A DNA stretch of 64,000 bases. Origin: Candidatus Frackibacter sp. WG13. GTDB taxonomy: Bacteria; Bacillota; Halanaerobiia; Halobacteroidales; Acetohalobiaceae. A program made the position numbers and the translations under genes. Below the pieces are notes generated by a model. The model made no database searches. It was not told the DNA's origin and saw only the letters and a list, made by a program, of their open reading frames with translations. The stretch covers positions 1 to 64,000 of the forward strand of contig NZ_FOTT01000002.1 of the NCBI RefSeq assembly GCF_900114655.1, written 5' to 3'. Below, piece after piece: positions 62,646 through 64,000 of the stretch (its first letter is position 1; the number at the start of each line of letters is the position of its first letter).

Positions 62646-63612
62646 ACTTACTCCTTTTAAAGGAATATCTAGCTAGTTTAATGAGATAACCTTTATATTC
62701 AGAGCTAGGGAGAGGGTCAATTGTTTCAATAGCTTTTTGACTAAATTCTTGTGCTAAAGTTAGTGATGCGTCTAAGGCGCTTGAAGCATTTACTTGCGAA
62801 ATTATATTTTGTACCTGTTGGTCACTAGGCTGGTCATTAAGAATTTCATTAAATTCTGCTTGCTTGGAGGTTGATAATGACTGGAAATAATGGATAAAAG
62901 GTAACGTAATAATTCCTCGCTGTAAATCATTCTGGGTAGTCTTACCTGTAGTTTCTGGTTTGTTTTTATAATCAAGAATATCATCTTGGATTTGAAAACT
63001 AATACCTAGATAATAACCATAAGTGGTCAATCTTTCTATTTTGTCCTCATCTAACCGACCAATTATAGCTCCAATTTTACAACTAGTAGCCAATAAGGAG
63101 CCAGTCTTTTTTTTAATGCAGAGCAAATATTCATCCTTACTTAAATTAGCTTTAAATCTATTTCGCTGTTGCTGCATTTCTCCTTCTACCATCTGTACAA
63201 TTGTTCTAGCTAATATAGAAGTAATATTATTAGGTAGTCCATCCAAATAGCTCAAACTTTTAGCATACAAAAAATCACCAAATAAGATCGCTACATTTAC
63301 GTCCCATTTTTGGTAAATAGTCGATTGGCCGCGGCGTAACTGAGCTTTATCAAGTATATCATCATGGACTAAGGTAGCCATATGAAGAATCTCTAAAGAA
63401 GCAGCGGCTTTAGTTAGCATTTCTTGACTCTCTCTATTCTCTAATTTACCAGATAATAAGGTTAATAATGGGCGTAGTAACTTACCTTTTTGGTGAGTAA
63501 AATAATCCTTAATTTCAGCTAAAAAAGGCTCCGAAGTTTCAAGGAGCTTTTGAAGATATTCATAAACACTTTTTAGTTCTGATTTTAGTTCTTTACTTAA
63601 TTGCTTCATCAT
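62644..63612 (-). CDS. trans-polyprenyl diphosphate synthase
   Basis: 322 aa, all-helical prenyl synthase with both aspartate-rich motifs, LVHDDILDKAQLRRG and QIQDDILDY, and KKTGSLLATSCKIGA between them. It adds isopentenyl units to an allylic diphosphate to give a C30-C50 chain, probably the quinone side chain (heptaprenyl synthase component II type) since the organism appears to respire. No small HepS-like subunit is adjacent. Two ATGs (63612, 63609) start the frame after AAAGGATAA. Confidence 0.9.
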   Translation of the reverse strand: MMKQLSKELKSELKSVYEYLQKLLETSEPFLAEIKDYFTHQKGKLLRPLLTLLSGKLENRESQEMLTKAAASLEILHMATLVHDDILDKAQLRRGQSTIYQKWDVNVAILFGDFLYAKSLSYLDGLPNNITSILARTIVQMVEGEMQQQRNRFKANLSKDEYLLCIKKKTGSLLATSCKIGAIIGRLDEDKIERLTTYGYYLGISFQIQDDILDYKNKPETTGKTTQNDLQRGIITLPFIHYFQSLSTSKQAEFNEILNDQPSDQQVQNIISQVNASSALDASLTLAQEFSQKAIETIDPLPSSEYKGYLIKLARYSFKRSK

Positions 63613-63724
63613 AATTACTTATTATCCTTTCTGATAGGGAATGATATAGGTATATTATTTAAATAAATTTTATAATTAGCTTTTTGAGCATAATTGATTG
63701 ATGTTAGCCATTTAAAATGAAGCA

Positions 63725-63814
63725 GACTGGAATAAAGAAAAGCATGATTAAGGTTGTTTTCTGTTTGACCGTTAGGGAGTTTGGAAACAACCCATGCTTT
63801 TCTTTATGGAAGTC
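63725..63814. repeat. long hairpin in the terminal intergenic region
   Basis: GACTGGAATAAAGAAAAGCATG (63725-63746; split as GACTGGAATAAAG and AAAAGCATG) is complementary to 63793-63814 at most positions. An inner stem GGTTGTTT/AAACAACC lies at 63752-63759 and 63785-63792. The loop contains GACCGTTAGG, similar to GACGCTTAGG in the hairpin at 48647. The rest of 63613-63912 shows no gene. Confidence 0.65.
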
Positions 63815-63912
63815 GTTGCGGAATTTGTAGGCGGTATCAATTAATTATGCTAAAATCGTGAATGTTTGAATAAGATGTACTATTACTATTTATCAGAATA
63901 GGGTTTTTTATT

Positions 63913-63953
63913 AAAAAAATAAAGCCTAAACAAAAGATTGTTAGGCTTTATTT
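63913..63953 (-). terminator. minus-strand terminator at the window edge
   Basis: AAATAAAGCCTAA pairs with TTAGGCTTTATTT and on the minus strand runs into seven T. It overlaps the stop codon of the gene that enters from beyond the window. Confidence 0.8.
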
Positions 63954-64000
63954 AACAGTAATTAATTCTTCAGAAGTATGAGTTAATTTTTGTGGTTTAT
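63948..64000 (-). CDS. C-terminal end of an unidentified minus-strand gene
   Basis: An open frame enters from the right edge and encodes KPQKLTHTSEELITVK before a TAA at 63950-63948. A strong minus-strand terminator starts at the stop codon, which supports a real gene end. Only 16 residues are visible, so nothing can be said of function. Confidence 0.4.
   Translation of the reverse strand, partial: KPQKLTHTSEELITVK

Noticed and set aside
1-64000. rRNA, tRNA or prophage genes
   Set aside because: None recognised on either strand; the only mobile element seen is the partial transposase at the left edge.

Overview
The window (about 33 % GC by eye) looks like the chromosome of a diderm, strictly anaerobic, halophilic Firmicute of the Halanaerobiales (Acetohalobium / Selenihalanaerobacter-like). 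This rests on a selenocysteine-containing glycine-betaine reductase, several BCCT betaine transporters and a corrinoid methyltransferase set. It also rests on an outer-membrane beta-barrel among Firmicute-type genes, strong GGAGG ribosome-binding sites and frequent TTG starts. The assignment is inference from gene content; no rRNA or tRNA gene was seen.

Layout. 1-708: the start of an ISLre2-type transposase on the minus strand, running off the window. 837-16077: a betaine-catabolism region. It holds grdA (UGA = Sec at 960), grdI, grdH (UGA = Sec at 3920), a BCCT carrier, a thioredoxin reductase with an unusual C-terminal domain, thioredoxin, grdC and grdD. After a tetR gene come a non-pyrrolysine MttB/MtgB methyltransferase, its corrinoid protein, a methyl-THF:corrinoid methyltransferase and a second BCCT carrier. 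Betaine can thus be reduced (trimethylamine plus acetyl phosphate) or demethylated into the folate C1 pool. 16286-28193: housekeeping and stress genes (hflX, cheR, yycJ-like, htrA, rlmH, hcp, an HD-GYP gene, an FtsA-like ATPase) and one small tetraheme cytochrome.

28373-50542 is the most unusual part. It has ten c-type cytochrome genes with 64 haem-binding motifs by my count, three NHL beta-propeller genes, a predicted outer-membrane barrel, ResB/ResC cytochrome maturation genes, a B12-type radical SAM gene, and two adjacent GGDEF/HD-GYP proteins. The genes read as a porin-cytochrome extracellular electron-transfer locus: a 12-haem periplasmic protein, a barrel, a 15-haem protein and small tetra/pentahaem carriers. 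Two intergenic regions, 35608-35673 (+) and 50476-50542 (-), match the c-di-GMP-II riboswitch aptamer. Each is followed by a terminator and then a cytochrome gene. The same locus encodes one enzyme with an intact GGDEF motif but altered HD-GYP, and one with degenerate GGDEF but intact HD-GYP. This suggests a local c-di-GMP circuit controlling cytochrome production; I regard it as the candidate undescribed system.

50874-64000: a PocR-type histidine kinase / YesN-type regulator pair, two dTDP-sugar genes, a folate cyclodeaminase/cyclohydrolase, and a six-gene iron-uptake operon with the layout of the Campylobacter p19 system (FTR1, P19, DUF2318 membrane protein, two FtsX-like permeases, ATPase) behind Fur-box-like palindromes. 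Last come a tiny DUF1540 protein, a polyprenyl diphosphate synthase and the last codons of a minus-strand gene at the edge. A roughly 124-bp structured repeat occurs at 24591 and 53275.
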